A stretch of 64,000 bases of DNA, from positions 248,001 to 312,000 of the forward strand of contig CAWKNP010000002.1 of the NCBI GenBank assembly GCA_963851105.1, read 5' to 3'. The position numbers and the translations under genes were made by a program. The notes under the pieces are model-generated. The model was not told where the DNA came from and did not search any database. It saw only the letters and a list, made by a program, of their open reading frames with translations. Shown piece after piece: positions 1-8,129 of the stretch. The DNA comes from DATARN01 sp963851105. Lineage in GTDB: Bacteria > Actinomycetota > Acidimicrobiia > Acidimicrobiales > Palsa-688. Position 1 is the first letter of the stretch. Each line of letters begins with the position of its first letter.

Positions 1-194
1 TGGTCGTCTACAGCGTGTGCACCATGACCGCCGCCGAGACCACGGAGATTGACCAATGGCTGGCGGCGGCGCACCCCGATGCTGCCGCGGTGCCCCTTGG
101 GGGCCCGCAGTGGGATCCGACTGGCCGGGGCGCCCGGCTCCTGCCGCAGACGGCGGGTACCGACGGCATGTATCTGCTCGCCGTGCGTGGGTAG
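1..194 (+). CDS. rsmB: 16S rRNA m5C methyltransferase RsmB, C-terminal end (partial)
   Basis: Only the last 64 codons (frame starting at base 3) are inside the window. The readable peptide contains YSVCTMTAAET and then GRGARLLPQTAGTDGMYLL before a TAG stop. This matches the end of the RsmB/Sun family, the SAM-dependent cytosine-5 methyltransferase that acts on 16S rRNA: a catalytic-loop strand is followed by the conserved LLPQ...TDGMYLL terminus. The catalytic cysteines and the NusB-like RNA-binding domain lie upstream of the window. The next gene starts 44 bases downstream on the same strand. The assignment rests on this short but characteristic tail. Confidence 0.75.
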   Translation, partial: VVYSVCTMTAAETTEIDQWLAAAHPDAAAVPLGGPQWDPTGRGARLLPQTAGTDGMYLLAVRG

Positions 195-238
195 ATTTCC
201 GGTGGTGAAACTCGTGGTCGATCCGGTGGTGTTCTGAA

Positions 239-844
239 ATGCCCCATCCGGAAAAAGCCGGCGCCGAGGGCGCCGGCGGCACGGGTGGTGGGTGGTTCGC
301 TCGTGTCGCCCAAGCGGCGGCGACTGGGGAGGCGTCCGGCGCGGGGGGAGGCGGCGGCGACGGAACCCCCGCCCGGCCCCAGGCCAAGGTCCTGACCGTG
401 TCCGACGGCGTAGTGGCCGGGACCCGGGAGGACCGCTCGGGGACCGCCTTGGTGGCGGTACTCGAGGCCAGTGGTTTCGAGGTGGTGGAGACGACGGTTG
501 TCGCCGACGGGATCGTCTCGGTCGCCGGCGCCTTGGCCCGCATGGCGTCGGGCTTCGCCGGCGTCATCGTCACGACCGGCGGGACCGGATTCGCGCCTCG
601 TGACCAGACCCCTGAGGGGACGCGGGAGGTGATCGAGCGTGACGCGCCGGGCCTGGCCGAAGCCATGCGCCTCGTCAACCCGCTCGGTCGGTTGTCCCGC
701 GGGGTCGCCGGTATTCGGGGCCATGCGATCTTGTTGAACACGCCGGGGTCGCCCAAAGGCGCCGCCGAATGCCTGCGGGCGGTGGTCGACGTCCTGCCCC
801 ATGCCCTCGAACTGCTGGGTAACAAACCGACCACCCATATGTAG
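239..844 (+). CDS. MoaB/MogA-family molybdopterin-binding protein
   Basis: This 201-residue protein has one MoCF-biosynthesis (MoaB/MogA) domain from about residue 49 on. The family signature TTGGTGFAPRDQTPE lies at residues 112-126, and a late LLNTPGSPKG loop is typical of the fold that binds molybdopterin or adenylated molybdopterin. Members adenylylate molybdopterin during molybdenum-cofactor synthesis, although MoaB paralogs can be inactive. The first 48 residues are Gly/Ala-rich and probably disordered. The ATG at 239 is the only good start in frame, but it has no clear ribosome site. No other molybdenum-cofactor biosynthesis gene is adjacent; the only related gene is the MOSC protein about 16 kb away. 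Confidence 0.85.
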   Translation: MPHPEKAGAEGAGGTGGGWFARVAQAAATGEASGAGGGGGDGTPARPQAKVLTVSDGVVAGTREDRSGTALVAVLEASGFEVVETTVVADGIVSVAGALARMASGFAGVIVTTGGTGFAPRDQTPEGTREVIERDAPGLAEAMRLVNPLGRLSRGVAGIRGHAILLNTPGSPKGAAECLRAVVDVLPHALELLGNKPTTHM

Positions 845-1012
845 GCCCGTTGGGTCGGGGGTCGCGCCAACCGGGGGCCGGCTCAAAATATTTCTTCGGG
901 GAGTACACAAAATGCCTTCGCCCCGCACATCGGGGTCGCGGCACGACACGCCACGGCTCGCCTGGGTACAGTCCGTCGGGGAAGGTGTCCGACCGCCATC
1001 CGAGGAGCAGCC

Positions 1013-1879
1013 ATGACCGTCGCTACCGCGCCCTTCGGGCGCACGGGCCACCACAGCAGCCGGGTTATTTTCGGCGCCGCGGCTCTCGCCGGGGTGACCC
1101 AGCGGGTGGCCGACGAAACCCTTGAGGTGTTGGTCGCTCACGGCGTCAACCATCTCGACACCGCGTCGGCGTACGGCGAGGCCGAGGTGCGGATGCAGCC
1201 ATGGCTGGCCCAGGATCCCGGCCGGTTCTTTGTGGCCACCAAGACCGACGAACGGACCGCCGCCGGGGCCCGCACGGACTTGCACCGTTCCCTGGAACGC
1301 CTCGGCGTCGATCACGTCGATCTCTGGCAGCTCCATTCGCTGGCTGATCCCATCGAATGGGACATTGCCCTCAGTCCCGATGGTGCCATTGACGCCGCCG
1401 TTCAGGCCCGGGAGGAGGGACTGATCCGCTGGATCGGGGTGACCGGCCACGGCACCCAGATCGCCGCCACCCACCGTCGCAGCCTGGAACGCTTCGACTT
1501 CGATTCCGTCCTCTTGCCCTACAACTACCTCACCATGCAATTGCCCTACTACGCAACGAACTTCGAGGCGCTGCTGGGCACCGCCACCGAACGCGGCGTG
1601 GCTGTCCAGACCATCAAGTCGATCGCCCGCCGGCCCTGGCTCGGCCGGCCCCACACCCGAGCCACCTGGTACGAACCGCTGGAAAATCAAGTCGATATCG
1701 ATCTGGCCGTGCGGTGGGCTCTGGGTCGCCCCGGGATCTTCCTCAACAGCGTGGGCGACGTCGACCTGTTGCCAAAGGTGCTCGACGCTGCCGAGCGTTT
1801 CGATGCCCACGCCGCCCCCGGCGACGAAGACCTGGCCGCTCGCTGGCCGCAGGTCGACGCCGCCCCGCTTTTCGTCTGA
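1013..1879 (+). CDS. Aldo/keto reductase family oxidoreductase
   Basis: This 288-residue TIM-barrel protein fits the NAD(P)H-dependent aldo/keto reductase family. The catalytic tetrad can be read: Asp49 and Tyr54 in HLDTASAYGEAE, Lys77 in VATKTDE, and His108 in DLWQLHSL. The start ATG has GAGGAG just upstream (about 1000-1005). The substrate cannot be told from the sequence. The barrel is somewhat shorter than classical 320-residue members, and the C-terminal cofactor loop is divergent, as in the AKR subgroup acting as general carbonyl reductases. It converges with the next gene, with about 50 bases between them. Confidence 0.88.
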   Translation: MTVATAPFGRTGHHSSRVIFGAAALAGVTQRVADETLEVLVAHGVNHLDTASAYGEAEVRMQPWLAQDPGRFFVATKTDERTAAGARTDLHRSLERLGVDHVDLWQLHSLADPIEWDIALSPDGAIDAAVQAREEGLIRWIGVTGHGTQIAATHRRSLERFDFDSVLLPYNYLTMQLPYYATNFEALLGTATERGVAVQTIKSIARRPWLGRPHTRATWYEPLENQVDIDLAVRWALGRPGIFLNSVGDVDLLPKVLDAAERFDAHAAPGDEDLAARWPQVDAAPLFV

Positions 1880-1932
1880 CCGACCGGCCGACAGCGGCGA
1901 CGCCACGACGTCGGCGCGCGGCTCGTCGTGTG

Positions 1933-2799
1933 CTAGCTATTCGAGTGTCGAGGCCGTTCGAAGTTTTGCTTTTCCCGGCACCAGCGGATTTCGTCGGTGA
2001 GAGGGAGAAGTTGATCGCGCCGGGCACGATAGGCGTCGACCAACTGCTCGGATTGGTCGTCGGCCTGCTTCACGAGATTTGGGGTGGGAAAGACGAATCC
2101 TCGCGGCCTGTCGATTCGGAGGTAGTCAAGGACCTCGTCGATCACTTTTTCGTACTGCTGAGCGAGATCCTCATATCTCACACGAAGAGGGAGGAGGCTT
2201 GAGGCGGCGAAGTAATTCTTCCAACGCGCCTCGTGGTTGACAATCACATCTTCTAGCCATCGGATTTCCTGGAAGTCGGGCACTGCGGGAATTGCCCTGG
2301 TCCGCGGGAGGGAGATGTTTCGAAGGACGAACCATTCCTCGCTGTGAATCGCCCGGTAGTACGAGACTGCTTGGCGCGCCTTGTCGTCCCGGGTAAGAAG
2401 GACATAAGTGGGACGGGGGAAATACCGCTCGATCAGCTCCGAGTCCGTGGGTCCCTCTTTGCCGGGGAGGCGTCGAAGCTGGGCAAGGAGCCACTCGAAC
2501 TGATACCAGTGGACCTTGGCACTGAACACCCCATTGTCCGTCGTGCTGTAGCGCTGAGCCTCGGAGATGTAGTCGCCGTAGTCAGCGAGCTCGCGCACAC
2601 CCCATTCTCGCAACCACCAGTCGTAGTAGTCCGGGCGGAAGTACTCCTCGGGTTGACCGACCAGACCGGTGGTGTGCAGCGCGTCGGCGAGCAGCCAGCT
2701 GCCCGATCTCGGCAGGGAAGCGATCAAGCACGACAGCCGCAGCTTGGGGCATGCGGGCACAGTCGCTATGATAGGGATCGGCTCCAGCAGTGGGGCCAT
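1933..2799 (-). CDS. Stf0-type sulfotransferase
   Basis: This 288-residue protein begins its domain with CLIASLPRSGSWLLADAL, the 5'-phosphosulfate-binding loop of PAPS-dependent sulfotransferases. It continues with GQPEEYF and FSAKVHWYQF, a pattern typical of the Stf0 family, whose founder sulfates trehalose in mycobacteria. RYEDLA and a C-terminal tail with paired basic residues complete the family pattern. The acceptor here is unknown. The open frame runs on upstream, but the ATG at 2799 fits because it leaves 60 bases to the divergent peptidase gene; AGGAG lies very close to it, so the start is not certain. Codon use is more AT-rich than in the flanking housekeeping genes, which hints at a foreign origin. 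Confidence 0.8.
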   Translation of the reverse strand: MAPLLEPIPIIATVPACPKLRLSCLIASLPRSGSWLLADALHTTGLVGQPEEYFRPDYYDWWLREWGVRELADYGDYISEAQRYSTTDNGVFSAKVHWYQFEWLLAQLRRLPGKEGPTDSELIERYFPRPTYVLLTRDDKARQAVSYYRAIHSEEWFVLRNISLPRTRAIPAVPDFQEIRWLEDVIVNHEARWKNYFAASSLLPLRVRYEDLAQQYEKVIDEVLDYLRIDRPRGFVFPTPNLVKQADDQSEQLVDAYRARRDQLLPLTDEIRWCREKQNFERPRHSNS

Positions 2800-2859
2800 T
2801 CTCCTGCTGGTTGTGCGGCGATCACAGGGATTGGCTGGCGCGGGACAAGGAGGTAAACA

Positions 2860-4924
2860 ATGGCAGATCCACGAATCGCCATCCCGGGCAGCGCCCGCGA
2901 TCCGGTTCCCGGTCACCGCGTCGTGGGGCCTGCGGACCTTGCGGCCCGCGACAGCGTGACGCTGTATCTGCGATCGCGAGCGCAGGTTCCGGCGGACCTC
3001 GCCGGTCCTCTGTCACGTGAGGACTACGCAGCCAACTATGGCGCCGATCCGGCCGACGTCGAGCGAATTCGCCAATTCGCAGCGGCGCACGCCTTGACCG
3101 TTGGTCCTGTGGACCTCGGCCGTCGTAGCGTTGTTCTGGAAGGGACCCTGGCCAGCTTGAGCGCTGCGTTCATGACGCAACTTGTCGTTTATCTGGACCC
3201 TGCCACTGGCTCGACGTATCGGGGACGCACCGGCGCCCTTACCGTGCCAAGTCATTTGGGGCCGTCGGTCCATGCTGTCTTCGGCTTGGATATCCGCCCT
3301 CAGGCCAGTCCGCACTTGCGGATCGCGCCTCACGCCACGACGAGCTATACGCCGCCGCAGATCGCAAAGTTGTACAATTTCCCGACCAACGTTTCCGGGC
3401 TCGGACAGTGCGTCGCCATCGTCGAACTGGGCGGCGGCTTCGCTCCTGCCGATCTACAGACGTATTTCTCGTCGCTCGGAATACCGCTGCCTCAGGTTAT
3501 TGGGGTAGGCGTGGACGGCGGCACGAACTCGCCGGGCGTCGATACGAACACCGACGGTGAGGTCATGCTCGACATCGAAGTAATAGGCGGCGTGGCGCCG
3601 GGCGCCAAGATCGTCGTGTACTTCGCACCCAACACCGAGCAGGGCTTCGTGGACGCGGTATCCACAGCCGTGCATGACACCCAGAATCGACCATCGGTCG
3701 TTTCGATTAGCTGGGGATCCTCCGAGACCAACTTCACCGCGGCCGGAATGCAGCAGATGGAACAGGCCTTCGCCGCCGGCGCAGCACTGGGCGTGACAGT
3801 GACTGCGGCCTGCGGGGATAACGGATCGACCGACGGTGCAACGGATGGTCTCCAACATGTCGACTTCCCATCGAGTGCGCCTCACGCCTTGGGGTGCGGA
3901 GGCACGACGATCCAGAACCAAGGTGTCGTCCTGTCCTCGGAGACCGTTTGGAACAGCGGAGGCGGTGGCGGTGCGACCGGCGGCGGGATTAGCGACACAT
4001 TTCCGTTGCCGTCGTACCAGCAGGCAGCCGGTGTACCGCCGTCGGTCAACCCTGGCGGCCACGTCGGTCGAGGCGTACCAGACGTTTCGGGAGACGCCGA
4101 TCCGGCAAGCGGCTACATCGTCCGTGTGGACGGTCAGCAGCTGGTCATAGGCGGGACCAGCGCGGTGGCACCGCTGTGGGCTGGTCTCATCGCATTGCTG
4201 AATCAGTCGCTCGGTCATCCCGTGGGTTTCCTTCATCCCACGCTTTACGGTCCGACGGTCACGCCAACCATGCGCGACATCGTGAGTGGCAGTAATGGCG
4301 CTTACAGCGCACATGCAGGGTGGGACGCGTGCACCGGCTTAGGTTCTCCAAACGGAGCACGCCTTCTCCAGGCACTCGGCGCCGGTTCTCCGCCTCCGAC
4401 TCCCACGCCAACCCCGACTCCCACTCCCCACTCCCACTCCAACCCCGACTCCCACGCCTCCGCCGACGCCTCCGCCAACCCCGACGCCGACTCCCACCCC
4501 TACGCCGACGCCTCCGCCAACCCCGACGCCGACCCCCACCCCTACGCCGACGCCGACCCCGGTCCCCACCCCTACGCCTCCGCCGACTCCGGTCCCCACG
4601 CCGACGCCGACACCTACGCCGACTCCGGTCCCCACTCCTTCTCCCACGCCGTTCCCCACGCCTCCGCCGACACCGGTTCCGACGCCCACGCCTCCGCCGA
4701 CACCCGTTCCGACGCCGACACCTACGCCGACTCCGGTCCCCACTCCCTCCCCCACGCCGTTCCCCACGCCGACGCCGCTTCCGACGCCCACGCCCGTCCC
4801 GACTTCGCCGTACGAGGAGTCGTCCGAAGGAAGGGCGAGTGCCGGGGAGCCGACCGCCCAGCCACGTGAAGGGCGCACACCTTTGAAGCCGCGAAAGCCT
4901 CGAACACCGCGAACGTACGGGTAG
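2860..4924 (+). CDS. S53 family peptidase (sedolisin/kumamolisin-like), frameshifted Thr-Pro tail
   Basis: Residues 1-150 form a pro-kumamolisin activation domain and residues 160-505 the S53 catalytic domain. The Ser-Glu-Asp triad is visible as Glu234 and Asp238 in GEVMLDIE and Ser434 in GGTSAVAP. The oxyanion Asp320 lies in AACGDNGS, and a calcium-site-like segment sits near residues 470-497. There is no obvious signal peptide, which is also true of kumamolisin precursors. Such enzymes are secreted acid endopeptidases. After about residue 510 the annotated frame becomes an odd Ser/His/Asp/Ala-rich stretch ending at 4869. Removing one C from the CCCC run at 4426-4429 restores a long (Thr-Pro)n tail that ends at the TAG at 4922-4924. 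AGGAGG lies upstream of the ATG. Confidence 0.85.
4395..4810 (+). repeat. Degenerate (CCNACN)n Thr-Pro-coding repeat tract
   Basis: The peptidase tail is a run of about 400 bases built from ccgacg, cccacg and cctccg hexamers. In the restored frame it encodes alternating Thr-Pro with occasional Val-Pro, Pro-Pro, Ser-Pro and Phe-Pro. Two nearly identical stretches, around 4615-4660 and 4715-4765, point to internal duplication. Such tails act as extended wall-spanning or surface linkers in secreted actinobacterial enzymes. The tract also creates long spurious Gly-Val-rich open frames on the minus strand. Confidence 0.75.
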
Positions 4925-4969
4925 CCCAGCCGCCCCGGTTCTGGCGATGACGATGACGATGAAAGCTGA

Positions 4970-5980
4970 GTGTGCGTCGTGATCAGCCGCGGGTGGCGAC
5001 GGTGGATTGCCAGCAGCCTCATGCTCGGGGTGGGAGTCGATCGCATCGTCGAAATACTCGTCGGGCGCGGAATCGATCCGGATGAAGCGCGGTCCGAGAT
5101 CACGCGCCTGCAGGGCGATCCCACCCTTGAGGCTGGGCGCTGGATGGCCGATCGTCTGGCGAAGCTTGAGTCCTTCCTCGACGTACGTCAGGCCCTCGGC
5201 GGTCTTGCTCCCGAATGTGTGGTCGATCGTCGCACCGGTCTGACGCGTGAAGATTTCCTGGTCCAGTACTACGCCGCCAACCGTCCCGTCCTGGTCGACG
5301 ACTTGACCTCGGGCTGGCCGGCGCTGACCAGATGGGATCCGGAATATCTGCGGTCGGTCATAGGCGACGAACTGGTCGAGGTCATGGATGGTCGGAACGC
5401 CGATCGTCGATACGAGGTCAACTCGAACAGCCACAAGACAACGATGCCTTTCAGCACGTACGTTGACTTGGTACTGGCGACCGCCTGGGGCAACAACTCG
5501 TACTTGGTGGCAAACAATCACATTCTCGAACGCGAGGCAGCGAAGTCCCTGTGGGACGACTTTACGATCGACGATCGTTATCTTGACCCCAGCGCCGCGT
5601 CCAATGCCGCGTTCCTATGGTTCGGCCCGGCCGGCACCGTGACACCTCTGCACCACGATATCGCCAACATCATGTTTACCCAGGTGGTCGGACGTAAGCG
5701 GGTGACCTTGATCCCACCGCTGCAAAGCCACCTCCTCTACAACGAGGTGGGGGTGTTCAGTGAGGTGGATCTCCGAGACCCCGACCTCGAGCGGTTCCCT
5801 CGTTTCGGCCAGGCCGAAACCACCGAACTCGTGGTGGGCCCGGGGGACGCTCTGTTCATCCCGGTGGGATTCTGGCATCACGTAGAAGCGCTCGACCTCA
5901 GCATCAGTCTTACCTTCACGAACTTCCGATTTCCCAATATGTTCACGTGGCGTCACCCCCAGATCATCAGGACCGGGTAA
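4970..5980 (+). CDS. Cupin-like (JmjC/FIH-type) protein
   Basis: This protein of up to 336 residues carries a cupin_8/JmjC-like double-stranded beta-helix in its C-terminal two thirds. The metal triad of 2-oxoglutarate/Fe(II) oxygenases can be read: His228-x-Asp230 in PLHHDIANIMF and His303 in IPVGFWHHVEAL. A TxxR/K-like strand (GRKRVTLIPP) follows the first motif. Bacterial relatives hydroxylate amino-acid side chains or small molecules. The N-terminal 80 residues are helical and not recognised. The start could be GTG 4970 or ATG 5021; neither has a strong ribosome site. The next gene follows after 5 bases if its ATG at 5986 is used, so the two may be co-transcribed. Confidence 0.78.
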   Translation: MCVVISRGWRRWIASSLMLGVGVDRIVEILVGRGIDPDEARSEITRLQGDPTLEAGRWMADRLAKLESFLDVRQALGGLAPECVVDRRTGLTREDFLVQYYAANRPVLVDDLTSGWPALTRWDPEYLRSVIGDELVEVMDGRNADRRYEVNSNSHKTTMPFSTYVDLVLATAWGNNSYLVANNHILEREAAKSLWDDFTIDDRYLDPSAASNAAFLWFGPAGTVTPLHHDIANIMFTQVVGRKRVTLIPPLQSHLLYNEVGVFSEVDLRDPDLERFPRFGQAETTELVVGPGDALFIPVGFWHHVEALDLSISLTFTNFRFPNMFTWRHPQIIRTG

Positions 5981-5985
5981 CCGCG

Positions 5986-6588
5986 ATGACGGTCACCGGC
6001 ACTGGGCCGCCTGCGGTCATCTTCGTGATCCGCCACGGAGAGAAGCCCGAGGGACCCCGACAGCCGCCCTTCGGCGTGAACGTCAATGGTGTCGAGGATC
6101 ACCATTCGCTGTTTCCGTTTGGCTGGGCGCGGGCCGGCGCGCTCACGGTCCTCTTCGCGCCCGCTGACGAGCACCCGAGATCAGGTTTACGCGCCCCGAC
6201 GGTCCTGCGCTCGAACTGGTACGGCGACAAGAAGACCACGGCCGAGCACCGTTCGTACGAGACGATCCTTCCCCTGAGCCGGCGCCTCGGCGTGAAAATC
6301 ACGTCAACGACGACCGCAGGGAACGAGAAGCAACTTGTGACCGACATCCTTGCCGAGGACGCCGGGGTCACTCTCGTCTGTTGGGAGCACAGCAAAATCC
6401 CGATGATCGCGTCGAACATCCCTACCGTTCCCGGGACGATCATCCCTTCGATTTGGCCTGACGACCGGTATGACGTCATATGGTGCTTCAACCTTCATCC
6501 CGGCGAAGGACCGCCGCGGTACACCTTCGGTCAGATTCCCCAGCAGCTCCTCGCGGGCGACGAAGACAGCGTCATCCCAGCCGGCTGA
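5986..6588 (+). CDS. Histidine-phosphatase-like protein
   Basis: This protein of about 200 residues opens with AVIFVIRHGEKPEG, the RHG motif of the histidine phosphatase superfamily, in which the His is phosphorylated. A later VCWEHSKIP segment resembles the second catalytic histidine region (x-H) of this fold. It is short and lacks the usual dense set of arginines, so the substrate, and even activity, are uncertain. An upstream GTG at 5947 would overlap the preceding cupin gene; ATG 5986 is preferred because the conserved domain begins directly after it. It sits between the cupin and the nucleotidyltransferase-like genes on the same strand with tiny gaps, suggesting one transcript. Confidence 0.6.
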   Translation: MTVTGTGPPAVIFVIRHGEKPEGPRQPPFGVNVNGVEDHHSLFPFGWARAGALTVLFAPADEHPRSGLRAPTVLRSNWYGDKKTTAEHRSYETILPLSRRLGVKITSTTTAGNEKQLVTDILAEDAGVTLVCWEHSKIPMIASNIPTVPGTIIPSIWPDDRYDVIWCFNLHPGEGPPRYTFGQIPQQLLAGDEDSVIPAG

Positions 6589-6597
6589 GAGATCTCG

Positions 6598-7242
6598 ATG
6601 AACGAAGCCGCTGCTCAACCGGCCGACGAGGAAGCGGGCAAAGAAGAGGGCGGCAAGCCGATCAAGGCGCTTTTGTCCCGCCAATCGAGCCTCCAGAATG
6701 AAGCGATTGCCGTTAGGGCGAACCTGGATCTCGATACGCTGCTGTCTCGCTGCGGTCAACCAATACTGGTCGGAAGCGCGGCGCTCGGGCTGATGGTCCG
6801 GCGAGATCTTGATGTGACGGTCGTGTGCTCCGCACTCGATGTTGCGGAGGTTGTGCAGATCGGCGCCCGTCTCGCTCGTCATTCCGACGTCTGGGAAACA
6901 CTGTATCGAAATGATTCGGGTCGATGGAGGCTCGATCCGATGTACCCAGATGGCCTCTATCTCGGGGTGCGGTATCGTGCGACTGAGGGTGCAGACTGGA
7001 AAATAGACATCTGGTTCATAATCGATCCCGACCGCCAGCCGGACTTGGCGCACATCCGGTCTTTACCGCCGCGTCTCACCGACGAGAGCCGTGAGGTGAT
7101 CCTGCGGATAAAGGACGCATGGGCGGGCCGGGCCGAATACGGAAGAACTGTCAAGAGTTTCGACATTTATAGCGCCGTGCTTGATGACCACGTCTCCTCG
7201 GAAGCGGAGTTTGAATCATGGTTGTCCCGCAGCCGAGTGTGA
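6598..7242 (+). CDS. Nucleotidyltransferase-fold protein
   Basis: This 214-residue protein shows the polymerase-beta-type nucleotidyltransferase pattern: GSAALGL at residues 59-65, Asp70-x-Asp72 in RRDLDVTVVC, and a third acidic residue, Asp137, in WKIDIWFI. These residues would hold the two metal ions for nucleotide transfer. The overall architecture resembles small DUF-type nucleotidyltransferases that modify RNA, proteins or small molecules, but no substrate can be named. It begins 9 bases after the histidine-phosphatase-like gene. GC content is lower than in the rest of the window, as for the neighbouring genes from 2 kb onward. Confidence 0.6.
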   Translation: MNEAAAQPADEEAGKEEGGKPIKALLSRQSSLQNEAIAVRANLDLDTLLSRCGQPILVGSAALGLMVRRDLDVTVVCSALDVAEVVQIGARLARHSDVWETLYRNDSGRWRLDPMYPDGLYLGVRYRATEGADWKIDIWFIIDPDRQPDLAHIRSLPPRLTDESREVILRIKDAWAGRAEYGRTVKSFDIYSAVLDDHVSSEAEFESWLSRSRV

Positions 7243-7717
7243 GACCGCACCTGCCGGAGCCTTCGTCGACCATCCTGGCAGACGAGTCGCGGTCGCCGAT
7301 TCCATCACGCCTAGCGTCGTCGGGTACGTCAACCTCGCGGTCCGAATTCCGCAGTCAAACGGCGCGGGTTGGACCCTCCGTCCGAAGAGTCGAAGGCAGC
7401 CGTTGTGACCCAACGAGTTCGTGTTCTGCTCGGACGAGCAGGACCAGGATCTGCGCCCGCTGCCGCGGCCATCGGACCTTTAGAGCCGGCAGGGCTCGTG
7501 AAGCGCCGCTTGATGCCGAGATCCCGGCGTCGGCGAAACGGAACCCTGTCGCGGATCGAGGTGCCCTGTATCCCATCAACCGGGATCGGCCCCACCTTCA
7601 GAGCACACCCGTGAGGTCGCTTCGGAGACCCCGTGCTCAGTCCCGGCGCGGCCGCGGCCAAGCGGATGATCGTGCCCGGAGGACCCCAGCAACCGGCGTG
7701 ACTCCGGGAGCCTTGCA
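7243..7717. other. 475-base stretch without a recognised gene
   Basis: Open frames on both strands cross this stretch, but none has a convincing start, domain or composition. The longest plus-strand frame continues through the next gene in the wrong frame and looks like a shadow. No tRNA fold, terminator with a T run or repeat family was recognised. It may be the decayed boundary of the AT-richer block between 2 and 7.2 kb. Confidence 0.4.
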
Positions 7718-8089
7718 TTGGAGCATCCCGACCGCCCGATTAGGGTGGGCATGGTGCGTGCGACGGGTTGGCATAGTGGCGTACCGGCGATGGATCCCGC
7801 GGGCTACGGCCTCAGGTTCTCAGAACAGGATCGCAACCGGCACTTCGACAAGGGCTGGAGCGAGGTCGTCGTCGAGATGGACGGCGAGAGTTCGACAACG
7901 GTTCCCCTCAGCCCGTCGTTCTGGCGCAGCTGCCCCGAGCTGCGATCCGCCGACATCGGTCAGTGGCTTCTCGACGCTCAGGCAGCTCCGTGGACGAAGG
8001 GATCGCCTCCGGGCATCGCGGTCACTCCGGTTGCTGACAACCGCTTCGCGGTGCGGGTTCTGAGAAAGCACACCCTGCCGGGTCGCTGA
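7718..8089 (+). CDS. Small protein of unknown function
   Basis: This 123-residue frame is likely real. A GGGAG sequence at 7706-7710 sits 7 bases before a TTG start. The product has a balanced globular composition with a Trp/Phe-containing core (GLRFSEQDR, SPSFWRSCPELR, WLLDAQ) and ends in a basic tail. ATG 7751 is an alternative start. No family was recognised. There is no signal peptide or membrane segment. Downstream, a convergent phosphoesterase gene ends 40 bases away. Confidence 0.5.
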   Translation: MEHPDRPIRVGMVRATGWHSGVPAMDPAGYGLRFSEQDRNRHFDKGWSEVVVEMDGESSTTVPLSPSFWRSCPELRSADIGQWLLDAQAAPWTKGSPPGIAVTPVADNRFAVRVLRKHTLPGR

Positions 8090-8129
8090 TACAAGAACCC
8101 GGCGACCTCGACCAGTACCGATGGGGCCG

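Noticed and set aside
8..1906. 632-residue open frame on the minus strand
   Set aside because: It lies antisense to the MoaB-type and aldo/keto reductase genes, is Gly/Arg/Pro-rich and has no domain; it is a high-GC shadow frame.
4259..5521. Long minus-strand frames with Gly-Val or Arg-rich repeats
   Set aside because: They are the reverse complement of the Thr-Pro repeat tract of the S53 peptidase and of the cupin gene.
7218..8063. 281-residue plus-strand open frame
   Set aside because: Arg/Ser/Pro-rich with no ribosome site; it overlaps the nucleotidyltransferase-like gene and the better-supported small gene at 7718 in other frames.
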